DNA from: Frigidibacter sp. ROC022
GTDB taxonomy: Bacteria; Pseudomonadota; Alphaproteobacteria; Rhodobacterales; Rhodobacteraceae
Assembly: GCF_024723735.1 (NCBI RefSeq)
Contig: NZ_JANQDU010000002.1
Location: 124,001 to 188,000 of the forward strand
Reading direction: 5' to 3'
DNA length: 64,000 nucleotides
This document shows positions 1 to 8,917 of this stretch, piece by piece. A program made the translations under genes and the position numbers. The notes under the pieces were generated by a model. The model was not told the origin of the DNA. It did not search any database and saw nothing but the letters and a program-made list of their open reading frames with translations. Within the stretch, counting starts at the first letter, position 1, and each line of letters begins with the position of its first letter.

Positions 1-262
1 GGGCGATGTCGATCGGCAGGATCAGCGCAAGCAGCCACAATGCCCCGACGTAGAGGGGGCTCGTCACCCCCTGCCAGGGGGTCGAGCCGATGAACCGTGT
101 CTCGGCACCCGCCAAGATGCCCTTGACCGAGTGCTCGACAATATAGGCATCGTCCATCGCATAGTTGCCCATGCCGATCAGAGCAGCGGCAACGACCAGC
201 ACTGCCACAACCAGCAGAGCGAGACCGGACATGGCGAGTCTTTCCAGGGTCGTTTCTGTCAT
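1..262 (-). CDS. Membrane glycosyltransferase-like protein, N-terminal part (cut by window edge)
   Basis: Only the first 87 codons lie in the window; the gene runs off the left edge. The translation begins METHIONINE-T-E-T-T-L-E-R-L, has a hydrophobic segment at about residues 12-30, then M-D-D-A-Y-I and later T-S-P-L-Y followed by a second hydrophobic stretch. An acidic D-D-A-Y-I after the first membrane helix and T-S-P-L in the next loop are characteristic of GT-C type, polyprenyl-phosphate-sugar-dependent glycosyltransferases of the inner membrane (ArnT/AftB-like). The ATG at 262 has a purine-rich stretch upstream. It lies outside attL, so it belongs to the host chromosome. The exact family cannot be settled from this fragment. 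Confidence 0.6.
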   Translation of the reverse strand, partial: MTETTLERLAMSGLALLVVAVLVVAAALIGMGNYAMDDAYIVEHSVKGILAGAETRFIGSTPWQGVTSPLYVGALWLLALILPIDIA

Positions 263-578
263 CTCGATCAACTCGCTCTTTCCCGGCCATCCACCAGGCG
301 ACCCATTTCCGAGGCTCCGGGAACCGGTTCTGCCCGATCCATGCCTCCCTGATCTTCCCGGGGGTCAATAGGCAATGCAACCACAGCTCAGGTTTCTTTC
401 GCGACAGAAGACCTGATGCATCGGAATCACGGCAGCCCACCGTCCACGGCGAAACTCATGTGGAGGCATGGTGATCCCGGGCTCACCGCCAGAAGGACGG
501 GCGCCTGAACAAGGTGTCGGTTCAATCGCAAGACCTCACGCTCTCCAGGGAGACACGTGAATTCTAGTTTTTCTTGGA

Positions 579-628
579 ATTTGGTTGCGGGGGTAGGATT
601 TGAACCTACGACCTTCAGGTTATGAGCC
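579..628. repeat. attL: 50-bp direct repeat of the tRNA-fMet 3' end
   Basis: The sequence is identical to 57888-57937. It covers the CCA end, acceptor 3' strand, T arm, variable loop and the anticodon stem 3' strand up to the anticodon loop, in minus-strand orientation. Beyond 628 it diverges at once from the tRNA, so this copy is a fragment and not a working tRNA. Confidence 0.95.
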
Positions 629-757
629 GTGCTGAACGAACCATGAACAATCACTCTGAACCACGAGTTCTTGCGCAATTTCCGACGCTTGCCGACCCCC
701 GCGAAGTGGCTCCGCTGCGCACGATCTGTTGGGATTGCGCAGCGTTTTTCGGTATCG

Positions 758-776
758 TGCTTCCATAATGCTTCCA
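758..776. repeat. Paired TGCTTCCA octamers, candidate integrase arm sites (left)
   Basis: TGCTTCCA occurs at 758-765 and again at 769-776, an 11-bp period (one helical turn). The same arrangement, TGCTTCCA at 11-bp spacing, is present at 57805-57823 near attR. The two 19-bp blocks differ at two of the three spacer bases. Matched short direct repeats inside both att sites are what arm-type binding sites for a tyrosine integrase look like. Confidence 0.6.
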
Positions 777-868
777 GCGGGCCGAGACCTGATTTTCCGG
801 TAGCACGTCAAGCGGCCACAAAATGGCCGGCCTTCGTGACACACTGGTCCGACCGCTGATCAGTCCAT

Positions 869-1180
869 TCAGCGAGTTCCTTTGGCCAGATCCTCTGTGA
901 TCAACTTCGAAACGTCGACTTGCTCTTCCACGATTTCCTTAATGGCAGCAGCCATGGCTGTGGTTATGAGCTCTTTTGTGATGAACCGCGAAAAATCGAC
1001 CTGCTGCTCGATTACTTCCTTCATCGCAGACTTTGCGCCAGATTCTAGATTCTGAGCGAGTGCGCTATGTATATAGCCAAAATTGAGTTCAAAATCCCTT
1101 ACTGCATCACCAAATTTCTCATCAATTGTTTCCTTCATTGCTTTCTCAAGGGAAGCAACAAGCGCTTGTTCGATTTCCAT
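869..1180 (-). CDS. Small hypothetical protein with an internal repeat
   Basis: About 103 residues from the ATG at 1180 (M-E-I-E-Q-A-L); a longer frame from 1246 is possible. It is acidic, helical in appearance, without membrane segments or known motifs. Residues in the second half form a tandem duplication: VIEQQVDFSRFITKEL is followed about 30 residues later by IVEEQVDVSKLITEDL. The DNA is more AT-rich than its neighbours, suggesting foreign origin. It is tail-to-head with the DUF6880 gene on the same strand at the left end of the element. I do not recognise a family. Confidence 0.5.
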   Translation of the reverse strand: MEIEQALVASLEKAMKETIDEKFGDAVRDFELNFGYIHSALAQNLESGAKSAMKEVIEQQVDFSRFITKELITTAMAAAIKEIVEEQVDVSKLITEDLAKGTR

Positions 1181-1269
1181 TTTTTCTTGCCTCTCGACTG
1201 CTTGAACATCACGCACTGAATACAAACCGGCCATACATCTTCGCAACTACAAAGTCGGCGGAAGGACCA

Positions 1270-2709
1270 TCAGGCGGCGGTGAGCGACCAGAAGCCGAAC
1301 TTCTTGCTGTGCTCCTCCTTCAGCCGTGCGACGTAGGCGTCGTGCGACTCGACGCCGCCGAAGTCCGGAATCTCCTGCGCGAGCCGGGCGCACTCGGTCA
1401 GGTGTTCGGCGGCATAGCGATACCGTTTCGAGCGCGCCTTGGTCAACGTGAAGTCGATCATCGCGCGCAGCGCCAGCGTCGCCGCCAGTGGATGACGCTC
1501 TGACAATGCCTCCGCCGCGGGCACCAGATACTCGTAGTGATCCCCGTCGATCTCCGAATGCCGGACCACCAGGAGTTCCGCGGCGCGATCCAGCGCCGAC
1601 CAGTCGAGGAAGAACTGAAGCGCAGCAAGAAGGTTTGGATGGGCCATGGCCTGCGCCATCGCCCTCTCTTCGGCCTCGAAGTCATCGAAGTCGGGCAGCC
1701 GCTTGAGGTAGGCGCGCAGATGCTCGACCGAGAGGGTCCGCTCGAAGGTTTGCCAACGGAAGGCCTGGGCCTCGTCGCAGCGGCCCAGCGCTTCAAGCAC
1801 CGCGAGGCGCGCCTCGGTCCATTCCCTCGGGATCCAGCCGTTATTGCCGAACTCGGCCCGCTCGATGAAGCCGAGCGCGTCTTCCGCGCGGCCCACGCCC
1901 AGAAGCCGCTGCGCGATCTCGGCCGCGATCTTCGGAACCCGGCGCGTTTCGGGTTCATACTGGGCGATGAAACCATCGACGTCGCCCTGCGCATCGGCAA
2001 TGTCCTTGAGCGCCATCGAGACGATGCTCTGGCGTTCGCGCTCCGCCATCTCGTGGACATAACGGGGGCCGCCTGTGCCCCAGCCCACCTGTTCCCATTC
2101 GCTTTTCGGGGGCACGGGCACCGGCGTGCGCCCAAGCTCCTCGACCAGCTCTTTCAGATGCTCCAGACCATCGGAACCGAGCGCCGGCACCATGAGCGCG
2201 ATCAGGTCGTCATACTGGCCATAGCCATTGTCCTGCAGCGCATCGAGAACTTGCCGGGCCAGCGCCATCGGATCCGGCCGGACGACCTTCGCCAGCGCGC
2301 CCAGATCGGCGCAGGCCTGGTGGAAAATGTCGATGACCGTGCCGCTGGAATCGTCGCAGCGCTCGAACACCGGCGTGGCCAGCGCCATGAACCGCCACAT
2401 CAGCGTCAGCGCCTCTTGCGGATCGGCGGGAGCGATCTGCTCGACGATGGCGCGCCGCTGGGTTTCGAGGTCATCGACCAGTGCCTTGCGGTTCTTCCAG
2501 GTAATGAAGCTGCGGGCGCGGGCAATGCTGGTCAGCCGCTTGGTGATCTCCCGCGCGGCCTCTTTCGGGCCCTGCGCGCCCGCCAGCGCGAGACGCAGCG
2601 TGCGCTTGGCGGCCGCATTGCCGGTACTGATCTCGATAAGGAGTTGCGCCAGACGCTCTGCACCCAGCGCTTCGAGGTTCTTTGCGTTGAGGGTGGTCCT
2701 GGAAGCCAG
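1270..2709 (-). CDS. DUF6880 family protein
   Basis: The longest ATG-started frame begins at 2400, but the reading frame and clear family-like sequence continue upstream (N-A-K-N-L-E-A-L-G-A-E-R-L-A-Q-L-L and on) to about 2709, giving about 479 residues, the usual length for DUF6880. No ATG, GTG or TTG exists in this frame between 2400 and the upstream stop. A CTG at 2709-2707, preceded by GGGG, sits where the family methionine is expected. Either the protein starts at CTG, or the start codon has mutated and a short form from 2400 is made. DUF6880 proteins are soluble, alpha-helical and TPR-like in look; their function is unknown to me. Confidence 0.75.
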   Translation of the reverse strand: MASRTTLNAKNLEALGAERLAQLLIEISTGNAAAKRTLRLALAGAQGPKEAAREITKRLTSIARARSFITWKNRKALVDDLETQRRAIVEQIAPADPQEALTLMWRFMALATPVFERCDDSSGTVIDIFHQACADLGALAKVVRPDPMALARQVLDALQDNGYGQYDDLIALMVPALGSDGLEHLKELVEELGRTPVPVPPKSEWEQVGWGTGGPRYVHEMAERERQSIVSMALKDIADAQGDVDGFIAQYEPETRRVPKIAAEIAQRLLGVGRAEDALGFIERAEFGNNGWIPREWTEARLAVLEALGRCDEAQAFRWQTFERTLSVEHLRAYLKRLPDFDDFEAEERAMAQAMAHPNLLAALQFFLDWSALDRAAELLVVRHSEIDGDHYEYLVPAAEALSERHPLAATLALRAMIDFTLTKARSKRYRYAAEHLTECARLAQEIPDFGGVESHDAYVARLKEEHSKKFGFWSLTAA

Positions 2710-2929
2710 GGGAACCCCGATATCATTTGCGGGTCAACTTATCAGCGGGTCGCGGGGTCCGGAACCTGCGATGTGATTCGATGGACGCATAGTTTCCCCG
2801 CACCAGAGCGCGGCCCCCCCTACTCGGCAATCCGCGGCATTTCCTTTTTCTTCGCAATTTCAACGTGTTCGTTGACTGCCACCCGCACTTCAGCACTGTG
2901 GAACGGAGAAAGAACCGCCGAAAAGCGCC

Positions 2930-4084
2930 ATGCCGAAGATCACCAAACGCCTCGTCGACGCTACAGAACCCCACCCCACCGAATACTTCGTCTGGGACAG
3001 CGAGATCCCCGGCTTCGGATTGCGCGTGCTACCGAGCGGGCGCAAGAGCTACGTTGTCCAGTATCGTGCTGGACGCCGATCCCGCCGGATCAGCCTTGGA
3101 CCCAGCACTGTTTTGACCTGCGAGCAGGCGCGCAATCGCGCCATCGCCATCGTCGCCGCCGCGCGCAATGGCGAGGACCCCGCCGCCGAACGCGACGCTG
3201 GACGCAAGGCAATCACGGTGAAGGAACTGGCGGAGAGGTTCGACCGGGAACACATCTCGGTGCGCCTGAAGGCCAGCACGGCCAAGGAATACCGGCGCAA
3301 CCTGCAGCGCTTCATCTTGCCCGCGCTTGGCCAGCTTACGGTTACCGGCATCACCCGCGCGGACGTGGCGAAATTTCATCACGACCTGCGCCACATCCCC
3401 TATCAGGCAAACCGTTGCCTCGAGGTGATCTCGAAGATGTTCAGCCTTGCCGAGATGTGGGGCCTGCGTCCGGACGGCACCAATCCGAGAAAGCACATCC
3501 GGAAGTACCCTGAGGAGAAGCGCGAGCGTTTCCTCAGCGCCGCCGAACTGCGCCGGATCGGCGAGGTGCTGCGCGAGATGGAGGCCGAAGGGATTGAGCT
3601 GCCCTCGGCCATCCTGGCCGCGCGGCTGCTGATCCTGACCGGCTGTCGGCTGAACGAGATCATGACGCTGAAGTGGGAATACGTCGATCTGGCGGAACGC
3701 GTCCTCCGCCTGCCGGATTCCAAGACTGGCGCGAAGATCGTCCATCTTGACCAACCCGCCGTCGACCTGCTCCGCAACGCCCAGCGCCTGGATGGCAACC
3801 CGTGGGTCATCACCGGCACTCTGCCGGGCAAGCGCCTGAGCGATCTCCAGCCCTTCTGGCGACGCGTCCGCGCCCGCGCCGGCGTCAAGGACGTGCGCAT
3901 CCACGACCTGCGCCACACCTTCGCGTCCATGGCCGTCGCCTCGGGTCAGGGCCTGCCGATGATCGGCAAGCTGCTCGGGCACACGCAGGTCCAGACCACG
4001 GCGCGCTACGCCCATCTCGCGGCCGAGCCGGTGCGGATAGCTGCCGACACGGTGGCGCAGAACCTCAAGCAATCCTTGGGATAA
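2930..4084 (+). CDS. Tyrosine-type site-specific integrase (P4/DUF4102 type)
   Basis: 384 residues. The N-terminal DUF4102-like arm-binding domain (D-S-E-I-P-G-F-G-L-R-V, residues 20-90) is followed by a core-binding SAM-like domain (about 95-180) and the catalytic domain. Catalytic residues are visible: Arg in T-G-C-R-L-N-E (about 239), H-D-L-R-H-T (325-330), the histidine of L-L-G-H-T (351) and the nucleophile Tyr360 in A-R-Y-A-H-L. Such integrases recombine an attP with the 3' end of a tRNA gene, here tRNA-fMet. It lies about 2.3 kb inside attL and is the only integrase in the element, so it is the likely enzyme for insertion and excision. All catalytic residues are present, so it may be active. 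Confidence 0.95.
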   Translation: MPKITKRLVDATEPHPTEYFVWDSEIPGFGLRVLPSGRKSYVVQYRAGRRSRRISLGPSTVLTCEQARNRAIAIVAAARNGEDPAAERDAGRKAITVKELAERFDREHISVRLKASTAKEYRRNLQRFILPALGQLTVTGITRADVAKFHHDLRHIPYQANRCLEVISKMFSLAEMWGLRPDGTNPRKHIRKYPEEKRERFLSAAELRRIGEVLREMEAEGIELPSAILAARLLILTGCRLNEIMTLKWEYVDLAERVLRLPDSKTGAKIVHLDQPAVDLLRNAQRLDGNPWVITGTLPGKRLSDLQPFWRRVRARAGVKDVRIHDLRHTFASMAVASGQGLPMIGKLLGHTQVQTTARYAHLAAEPVRIAADTVAQNLKQSLG

Positions 4085-4086
4085 AC

Positions 4087-4107
4087 GCGCGCGGCCGCGC
4101 CCTTTTT
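4087..4107 (+). terminator. Possible terminator after the integrase
   Basis: A perfect 12-nt GC palindrome (GCGCGGCCGCGC, 4089-4100) directly after the integrase stop codon is followed by CC and five T residues. The stem is short, so the call is tentative. Confidence 0.4.
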
Positions 4108-4204
4108 CGATTGATCGCGCTGCGCCTCACCGCTACCCTCCGAGAAAGCCCAGAAATTGGGCGCGCACAGTTCACGTGCGCGCAGGGGCAATCGGGAGCG
4201 GAAC

Positions 4205-5137
4205 GTGGACAGGGACAGGAGCGAACTTCGCTGGGGCATCGAGCAGCGGCTCGAGTTCATAGAGTTCCGCCTGTTCTGGGACGGGCATGTGAACCGCAGC
4301 GACCTGATGAATCAGTTCGGGATCTCGGTAAACCAGGCTTCGTCGGACCTGAGCCGCTACATCGAGATAGCCCCAGGCAACATGGTCTACGACAAGAGTG
4401 TGCGAAGCTATGTGCGCGGCCCGGACTTCGCCTGCAGGTTCCGCCAGCCCGATGCCGCACGCTATCTCGCGCAGCTTCGACTTGTCGCCGACGATGTGCT
4501 GGATCGGGAAGATTGCTGGATCGCCGAGCTTCCGCCCTTTGCCACGGCGCCGGCTCCGGTGCGCGGCATCAATCCGGTGACACTGCGCTCGGTGGTAGAT
4601 GCCATCCGCCGGCACGAAGCGATTGAGGTGAAGTATCAGTCCCTGTCCATACCCGAGCCGCGCTGGCGCTGGATCGCGCCACATGCCATCGCGTCTGACG
4701 GCTTTCGCTGGCACACGCGGGCATTCTGCGAAACCGATGCGTGCTTCAAGGATTTTCTTCTTTCCCGGATGCTCGAGGTTCGCGGGACGCGGAACTGCGA
4801 TGTCTCGGCGGACGACGACCTCGACTGGCATTCCGAAGTCACGCTGAAAATCGGGCCCCACCCCGCGCTGTCGGAGACGCAGGCGAAAGTGATCGCGCTC
4901 GACTACGGGATGCGGAGCGGGAAGGCGAAGATCAAGGTGAGGCGCGCACTTCTCTACTACGCGCTGAGGCGGCTCGGACTGGACACCGATCCAAGCGCCC
5001 GCAGGCCGCAGGACCAGCAGATTGTTCTTCTGAACAAGGAAGCCGTTTGCGCAAATGAAGCGGCAGTCGCATCCGGTTCCATCACCACACAAGCAACAGT
5101 CGAGCCTGAAGTCCGGGCCGCAAACAAAGACGAGTAA
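4205..5137 (+). CDS. WYL-domain transcriptional regulator (BrxR/CapW-like)
   Basis: 310 residues from the GTG at 4205, which has a good ribosome site (GGGAGCGGAAC); a TTG at 4157 is the alternative. The N-terminus (R-W-G-I-E-Q-R-L-E-F-I-E-F-R-L-F-W-D-G, then D-L-M-N-Q-F-G-I-S) is a winged HTH with the layout of the BrxR/CapW family. The middle and C-terminal part form a WYL domain (Y-Q-S, W-R-W-I-A-P-H-A-I, R-W-H-T-R-A-F-C) and a WCX-type extension. Members of this family are known repressors of BREX, CBASS and other defence loci that respond to a ligand through the WYL domain. The gene ends 5 bp before hsdM, so it probably controls the restriction-modification operon. Confidence 0.85.
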   Translation: MDRDRSELRWGIEQRLEFIEFRLFWDGHVNRSDLMNQFGISVNQASSDLSRYIEIAPGNMVYDKSVRSYVRGPDFACRFRQPDAARYLAQLRLVADDVLDREDCWIAELPPFATAPAPVRGINPVTLRSVVDAIRRHEAIEVKYQSLSIPEPRWRWIAPHAIASDGFRWHTRAFCETDACFKDFLLSRMLEVRGTRNCDVSADDDLDWHSEVTLKIGPHPALSETQAKVIALDYGMRSGKAKIKVRRALLYYALRRLGLDTDPSARRPQDQQIVLLNKEAVCANEAAVASGSITTQATVEPEVRAANKDE

Positions 5138-5142
5138 CGACA

Positions 5143-7533
5143 GTGAATCACGCCGCCCATAACAAGCTCATCTCGTTCATCTGGTCCATCGCCGATGACT
5201 GCCTGCGCGATGTCTACGTCCGAGGTAAATACCGTGACGTCATCCTCCCGATGGTCGTCTTGCGCCGCCTCGATACGTTGCTCGAGCCGACGAAAGAGGC
5301 CGTTCTCGAAGAGGTCCGCTTTCAACGCGACGAAATGAAGGCGACAGAACTCGACGACGCGCCGCTGACGGCTGCGTCTGGCTACGTATTCTACAACACC
5401 AGCAAGTGGACCCTGAAGCAGCTTTACGCCACCGCGACCAACAACCAGCAGATCCTTCTGGCCAACATCGAGGAATACCTCCGCGGCTTCTCCGAGAACG
5501 TCAAGGAGATCGTCACCCGCTTCAAGCTGCTCGAACAGATGCGGCACATGGCGGACAAGCAGGTCCTGCTCGACGTGCTCGAGAAGTTCATCTCGCCCTA
5601 CATCAACCTTTCACCCCACGATGTCGAAGACCCCGACGGCAATGTCATGCCTGGCCTGTCGAACCTCGGCATGGGCTACGTGTTCGAAGAACTGATCCGC
5701 AAGTTCAACGAAGAGAACAACGAGGAAGCCGGCGAACATTTCACGCCTCGCGAAGTCATCCACCTGATGACCCACCTGATCTTTGACCCGATCGGCGACC
5801 GCCTTCCGCCAGTCATGACCATTTATGACCCAGCCTGCGGCAGCGGCGGGATGCTGACCGAGGCCCAGAACTACATCAAGGATCCCGAAGGCCCCATCGC
5901 CGCCAAGGGCGATGTCTACCTCTACGGCAAGGAAATCAACGACGAGACCTATGCCATCTGCAAATCCGACATGATGATCAAGGGCAACAACCCCGAGTAC
6001 ATCAAGGTCGGCTCCACACTCGCCACCGACGAATTTGCCGGCCAGCGATTCGACTTCATGCTGTCGAATCCGCCCTATGGCAAAAGTTGGAAAAGCGATC
6101 TCAAGCACATCAAGGACGGGAACGACGTCATCGACCCGCGCTTTCAGGTCGAACTGACCGACTATTGGGGCAATACCGAAACCGTCGATGCCACCCCACG
6201 CTCCAGCGATGGGCAGCTCCTGTTCCTGATGGAGATGGTGAGCAAGATGAAGCCCACCGAAAGCAGCCCCATCGGCTCGCGCATCGCATCCGTCCACAAC
6301 GGCTCCAGCCTGTTCACCGGCGACGCGGGCAGCGGCGAATCCAACATCCGCCGCTACATCATCGAAAACGACATGCTGGACACCATCATCCAGCTGCCCA
6401 ACAACCTGTTCTACAACACCGGCATCACCACCTACATCTGGCTGCTGACCAACGCCAAGCCCGAGGCGCGGCGCGGCAAGGTTCAGCTGATCGACGCCAA
6501 CCTGATGTTCCGCAAGCTGCGCAAGAACCTTGGCGACAAGAACTGCGAATTCGCCCCGGAACATATCGCCGAGATCGTCCGCGCCTATCAGGAATTCCAG
6601 CCGATCGAGCGCCAGCTTGACGCGGTCGGCGACCCCACCGGCATCGCGGTCAAGATCTTCGACAACGCCGATTTCGGCTACTACAAGGTCACGATCGAGC
6701 GCCCCGACCGCCGCCGCGCGCGCTTCAGCGCCGAGGCGCTCGAACCCTTGCGCTTTGACAAATCCCTGCGCGAGCCGATGGAGTGGCTCTGGGCCGAGCA
6801 TGGCGAGAAGGTCTATGAGCCGGGCTTCCTGAAAACCCAGGCCAAACCCGTTCGCGACTGGGCCGAGGAACAGGGCCTCACGCTCAACGCCAAGCAACGA
6901 ACCAGGCTGACCGACACCGCCAACTGGCTGCGCCTGCGCGGCCTGCTGGAGATCGGCCACATTCTCATGGACGAGATCGGGACCGAGGAAACCGCCGATT
7001 TCAATGCCTTCCGCGAGAGCGTCGCCAAGGTGCTGAAGGCGCGCAAGATCAAGATGACGGCGACCGAGAAGAACGCGATCCTGAACGCGGTCAGCTGGTA
7101 TGACGAGACGGCCGAAAAGATCATCGCAAAGCGCCACCGCTTCACCCAAGCCGAGCTTGAAGACCTGGCCGCGCGGCTGGGCTGCGCCATCAATGATCTG
7201 GGTGATTTCGGGTATGACCAACAGCCCGATGGCAGCTGGCTGACCTACGAGCCCAGCACCGACTTGCGCGACAGCGAATCCGTGCCGCTGAAGGACAGCA
7301 TCCACCGCTATTTCAAGGCAGAGGTGCAGCCCCATGTGCCCGAGGCGTGGATCAACCTCGACAGCGTGAAAATCGGCTACGAGATCAGCTTCAACAAGTA
7401 TTTCTATCGCCACAAGCCGCTGCGCAGCCTCGAGGAGGTGACGCGCGACATCCTGGCGCTGGAGGCGCAGGCCGACGGCCTGATCGCCGATATCCTGGGC
7501 ACGGTCCCGGCCCGCACGGAGGCCGCGCAATGA
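5143..7533 (+). CDS. hsdM: Type I restriction-modification system DNA methyltransferase subunit
   Basis: 796 residues from a GTG at 5143. An N-terminal HsdM_N helical domain (about 1-165) is followed by an N6-adenine methyltransferase fold with the SAM-binding motif D-P-A-C-G-S-G-G-M (about 229) and the catalytic N-P-P-Y (about 308). The region beyond about residue 480 is a long extension seen in the larger HsdM subclass. It pairs with HsdS to methylate adenine in a bipartite target and is needed with HsdR for restriction. Its last codon overlaps the hsdS start (ATGA), so the genes are translationally coupled. Confidence 0.97.
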   Translation: MNHAAHNKLISFIWSIADDCLRDVYVRGKYRDVILPMVVLRRLDTLLEPTKEAVLEEVRFQRDEMKATELDDAPLTAASGYVFYNTSKWTLKQLYATATNNQQILLANIEEYLRGFSENVKEIVTRFKLLEQMRHMADKQVLLDVLEKFISPYINLSPHDVEDPDGNVMPGLSNLGMGYVFEELIRKFNEENNEEAGEHFTPREVIHLMTHLIFDPIGDRLPPVMTIYDPACGSGGMLTEAQNYIKDPEGPIAAKGDVYLYGKEINDETYAICKSDMMIKGNNPEYIKVGSTLATDEFAGQRFDFMLSNPPYGKSWKSDLKHIKDGNDVIDPRFQVELTDYWGNTETVDATPRSSDGQLLFLMEMVSKMKPTESSPIGSRIASVHNGSSLFTGDAGSGESNIRRYIIENDMLDTIIQLPNNLFYNTGITTYIWLLTNAKPEARRGKVQLIDANLMFRKLRKNLGDKNCEFAPEHIAEIVRAYQEFQPIERQLDAVGDPTGIAVKIFDNADFGYYKVTIERPDRRRARFSAEALEPLRFDKSLREPMEWLWAEHGEKVYEPGFLKTQAKPVRDWAEEQGLTLNAKQRTRLTDTANWLRLRGLLEIGHILMDEIGTEETADFNAFRESVAKVLKARKIKMTATEKNAILNAVSWYDETAEKIIAKRHRFTQAELEDLAARLGCAINDLGDFGYDQQPDGSWLTYEPSTDLRDSESVPLKDSIHRYFKAEVQPHVPEAWINLDSVKIGYEISFNKYFYRHKPLRSLEEVTRDILALEAQADGLIADILGTVPARTEAAQ

Positions 7534-8906
7534 GCGTTGCAGGCTGGCCCAGATATGACAGCTACAAGGACAGCGGCGAGGGCTGGATTGGAGAGATTCC
7601 AGCGCACTGGGATCTGCAACCTGTCCGCGCTAATTTTGCTTTCCGAAATGAGAAGAACGACCCAGTTATCACCGAGGAAGTGCTCTCACTTTCAATTGCC
7701 CAGGGCGTGACTCTTTACAGCGAAGAAGGACGGGGGGGCAACAAGCGAAAGGACGATCTGACAGGTTATAAAATCGCACGCCCGGGTGACATCGTCCTGA
7801 ACAGCATGAACGTAATCGTTGGCGCTGTTGGACGATCCAAATACTTCGGCGCGATCAGTCCCGTTTACTATGCCCTATTCGCCACTCGCCCCGACACTAA
7901 CGTCGACTACTATGATCGGGTACTCTCAAACTCCGTTTTCCAGAAAAACCTACTGCGCCATGGGAAAGGCATTTTGATGAAATTGAGCGGAACCGGCCAG
8001 CTCAATACCATTAGGATGAAGATTGCACAGAACGACTTGAAGAATGTCCTTATGCCAGCCCCGCCAGCTTCCGAACAAGCTGCAATTGTTTCTTTTCTGG
8101 ATGAAAAATGCGCCAAGGTGGATGAGGCGGTGCGGATCAGGGAGCGGCAGATCGCGCTTTTGCGCGAGCGGCGGCAGATCCTGATCCAGCAGGCCGTCAC
8201 CCGCGGCCTGAACCCCGCCGCCCCGATGAAGGACAGCGGCATAGACTGGATCGGCAAAATCCCCGCGCATTGGGAAGTGCGGCGTTTCAAGTATCTCTTT
8301 ATGCAAAGTCGATTGCCTGTCAGGCCCAACGATGGGGTCGTTACTTGTTTTCGCGACGGTCAAGTAACACTTCGATCAAATCGTCGTCTCGAGGGCTATA
8401 CCGAAGCCATCATCGAAGGAGGTTATCAGGGCATCAGAAAGGGACAGCTTGTCTTAAATTCGATGGATGCCTTCGAGGGGGCTATCGGGGTTTCAGATTC
8501 CGACGGCAAATGCACACCGGAATATGTGATCTGCGACCCAATCGGACACAACCTTTCTCAGCACTATTTCGCCTATCTACTGCGAGAAATGGCACTTGCT
8601 CGCTACATTCAGGTCATTTGCAACGCCGTCCGACAGCGCGCGGTGCGGATTAGGTACAATAATTTGGCTCAGCACTTCATGATCGTTCCACCACACTCCG
8701 AGCAATTGGCAATTGTGGGCTTCATTGAAGATGCCAAAGGAAGATTCGAAGCCGCCATTTCCATCAAGGAACAGCAGATCGCCGCGCTCAGGGAATACAA
8801 GGCCAGCCTGATCGACGCGGCGGTGACGGGCAAGATCAGGGTGACGGCGCAGGCGGCGGGGCACGCGGGCGCAGGGCGCGAAACGAAATTGAGCGCACAG
8901 GCATAG
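7530..8906 (+). CDS. hsdS: Type I restriction-modification specificity subunit
   Basis: 458 residues from the ATG at 7530, overlapping the hsdM stop. There are two half-subunits: each starts with a W-I-G-x-I-P-A-H-W motif (about residues 20 and 240), continues with a target recognition domain, and ends in a helical conserved region (S-E-Q-A-A-I-V-S-F-L-D and S-E-Q-L-A-I-V-G-F-I-E, followed by long K/R/E-rich helices with I-x-L-L-R-E-R-R). The two recognition domains read two half-sites. The base composition of the recognition domains is lower in GC than hsdM and hsdR, as is usual for exchanged TRDs. The site recognised cannot be read from sequence alone. Confidence 0.95.
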   Translation: MSVAGWPRYDSYKDSGEGWIGEIPAHWDLQPVRANFAFRNEKNDPVITEEVLSLSIAQGVTLYSEEGRGGNKRKDDLTGYKIARPGDIVLNSMNVIVGAVGRSKYFGAISPVYYALFATRPDTNVDYYDRVLSNSVFQKNLLRHGKGILMKLSGTGQLNTIRMKIAQNDLKNVLMPAPPASEQAAIVSFLDEKCAKVDEAVRIRERQIALLRERRQILIQQAVTRGLNPAAPMKDSGIDWIGKIPAHWEVRRFKYLFMQSRLPVRPNDGVVTCFRDGQVTLRSNRRLEGYTEAIIEGGYQGIRKGQLVLNSMDAFEGAIGVSDSDGKCTPEYVICDPIGHNLSQHYFAYLLREMALARYIQVICNAVRQRAVRIRYNNLAQHFMIVPPHSEQLAIVGFIEDAKGRFEAAISIKEQQIAALREYKASLIDAAVTGKIRVTAQAAGHAGAGRETKLSAQA

Positions 8907-8917
8907 GGGGGTAAGGC

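Larger units (their letters stand above)
263..868. other. Non-coding stretch holding attL
   Basis: No convincing gene. The only recognisable elements are the 50-bp tRNA-derived repeat at 579-628 and the octamer pair at 758-776. Short open frames crossing 580-680 are translations of tRNA-derived sequence and are not genes. Confidence 0.7.

Noticed and set aside
427-678. Short minus-strand ORF crossing attL, with a similar one at 57772-58008
   Set aside because: Both contain the translation of the tRNA 3' end (H-N-L-K-V-V-G-S-N-P-T), a well-known artefact.
1537-3513. 658-codon plus-strand frame over DUF6880 and integrase
   Set aside because: Antisense to DUF6880 and out of frame with the integrase; no coding signature.
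5611-7530. Long minus-strand open frame opposite hsdM
   Set aside because: Shadow of hsdM in GC-rich DNA; the composition is typical of antisense frames.
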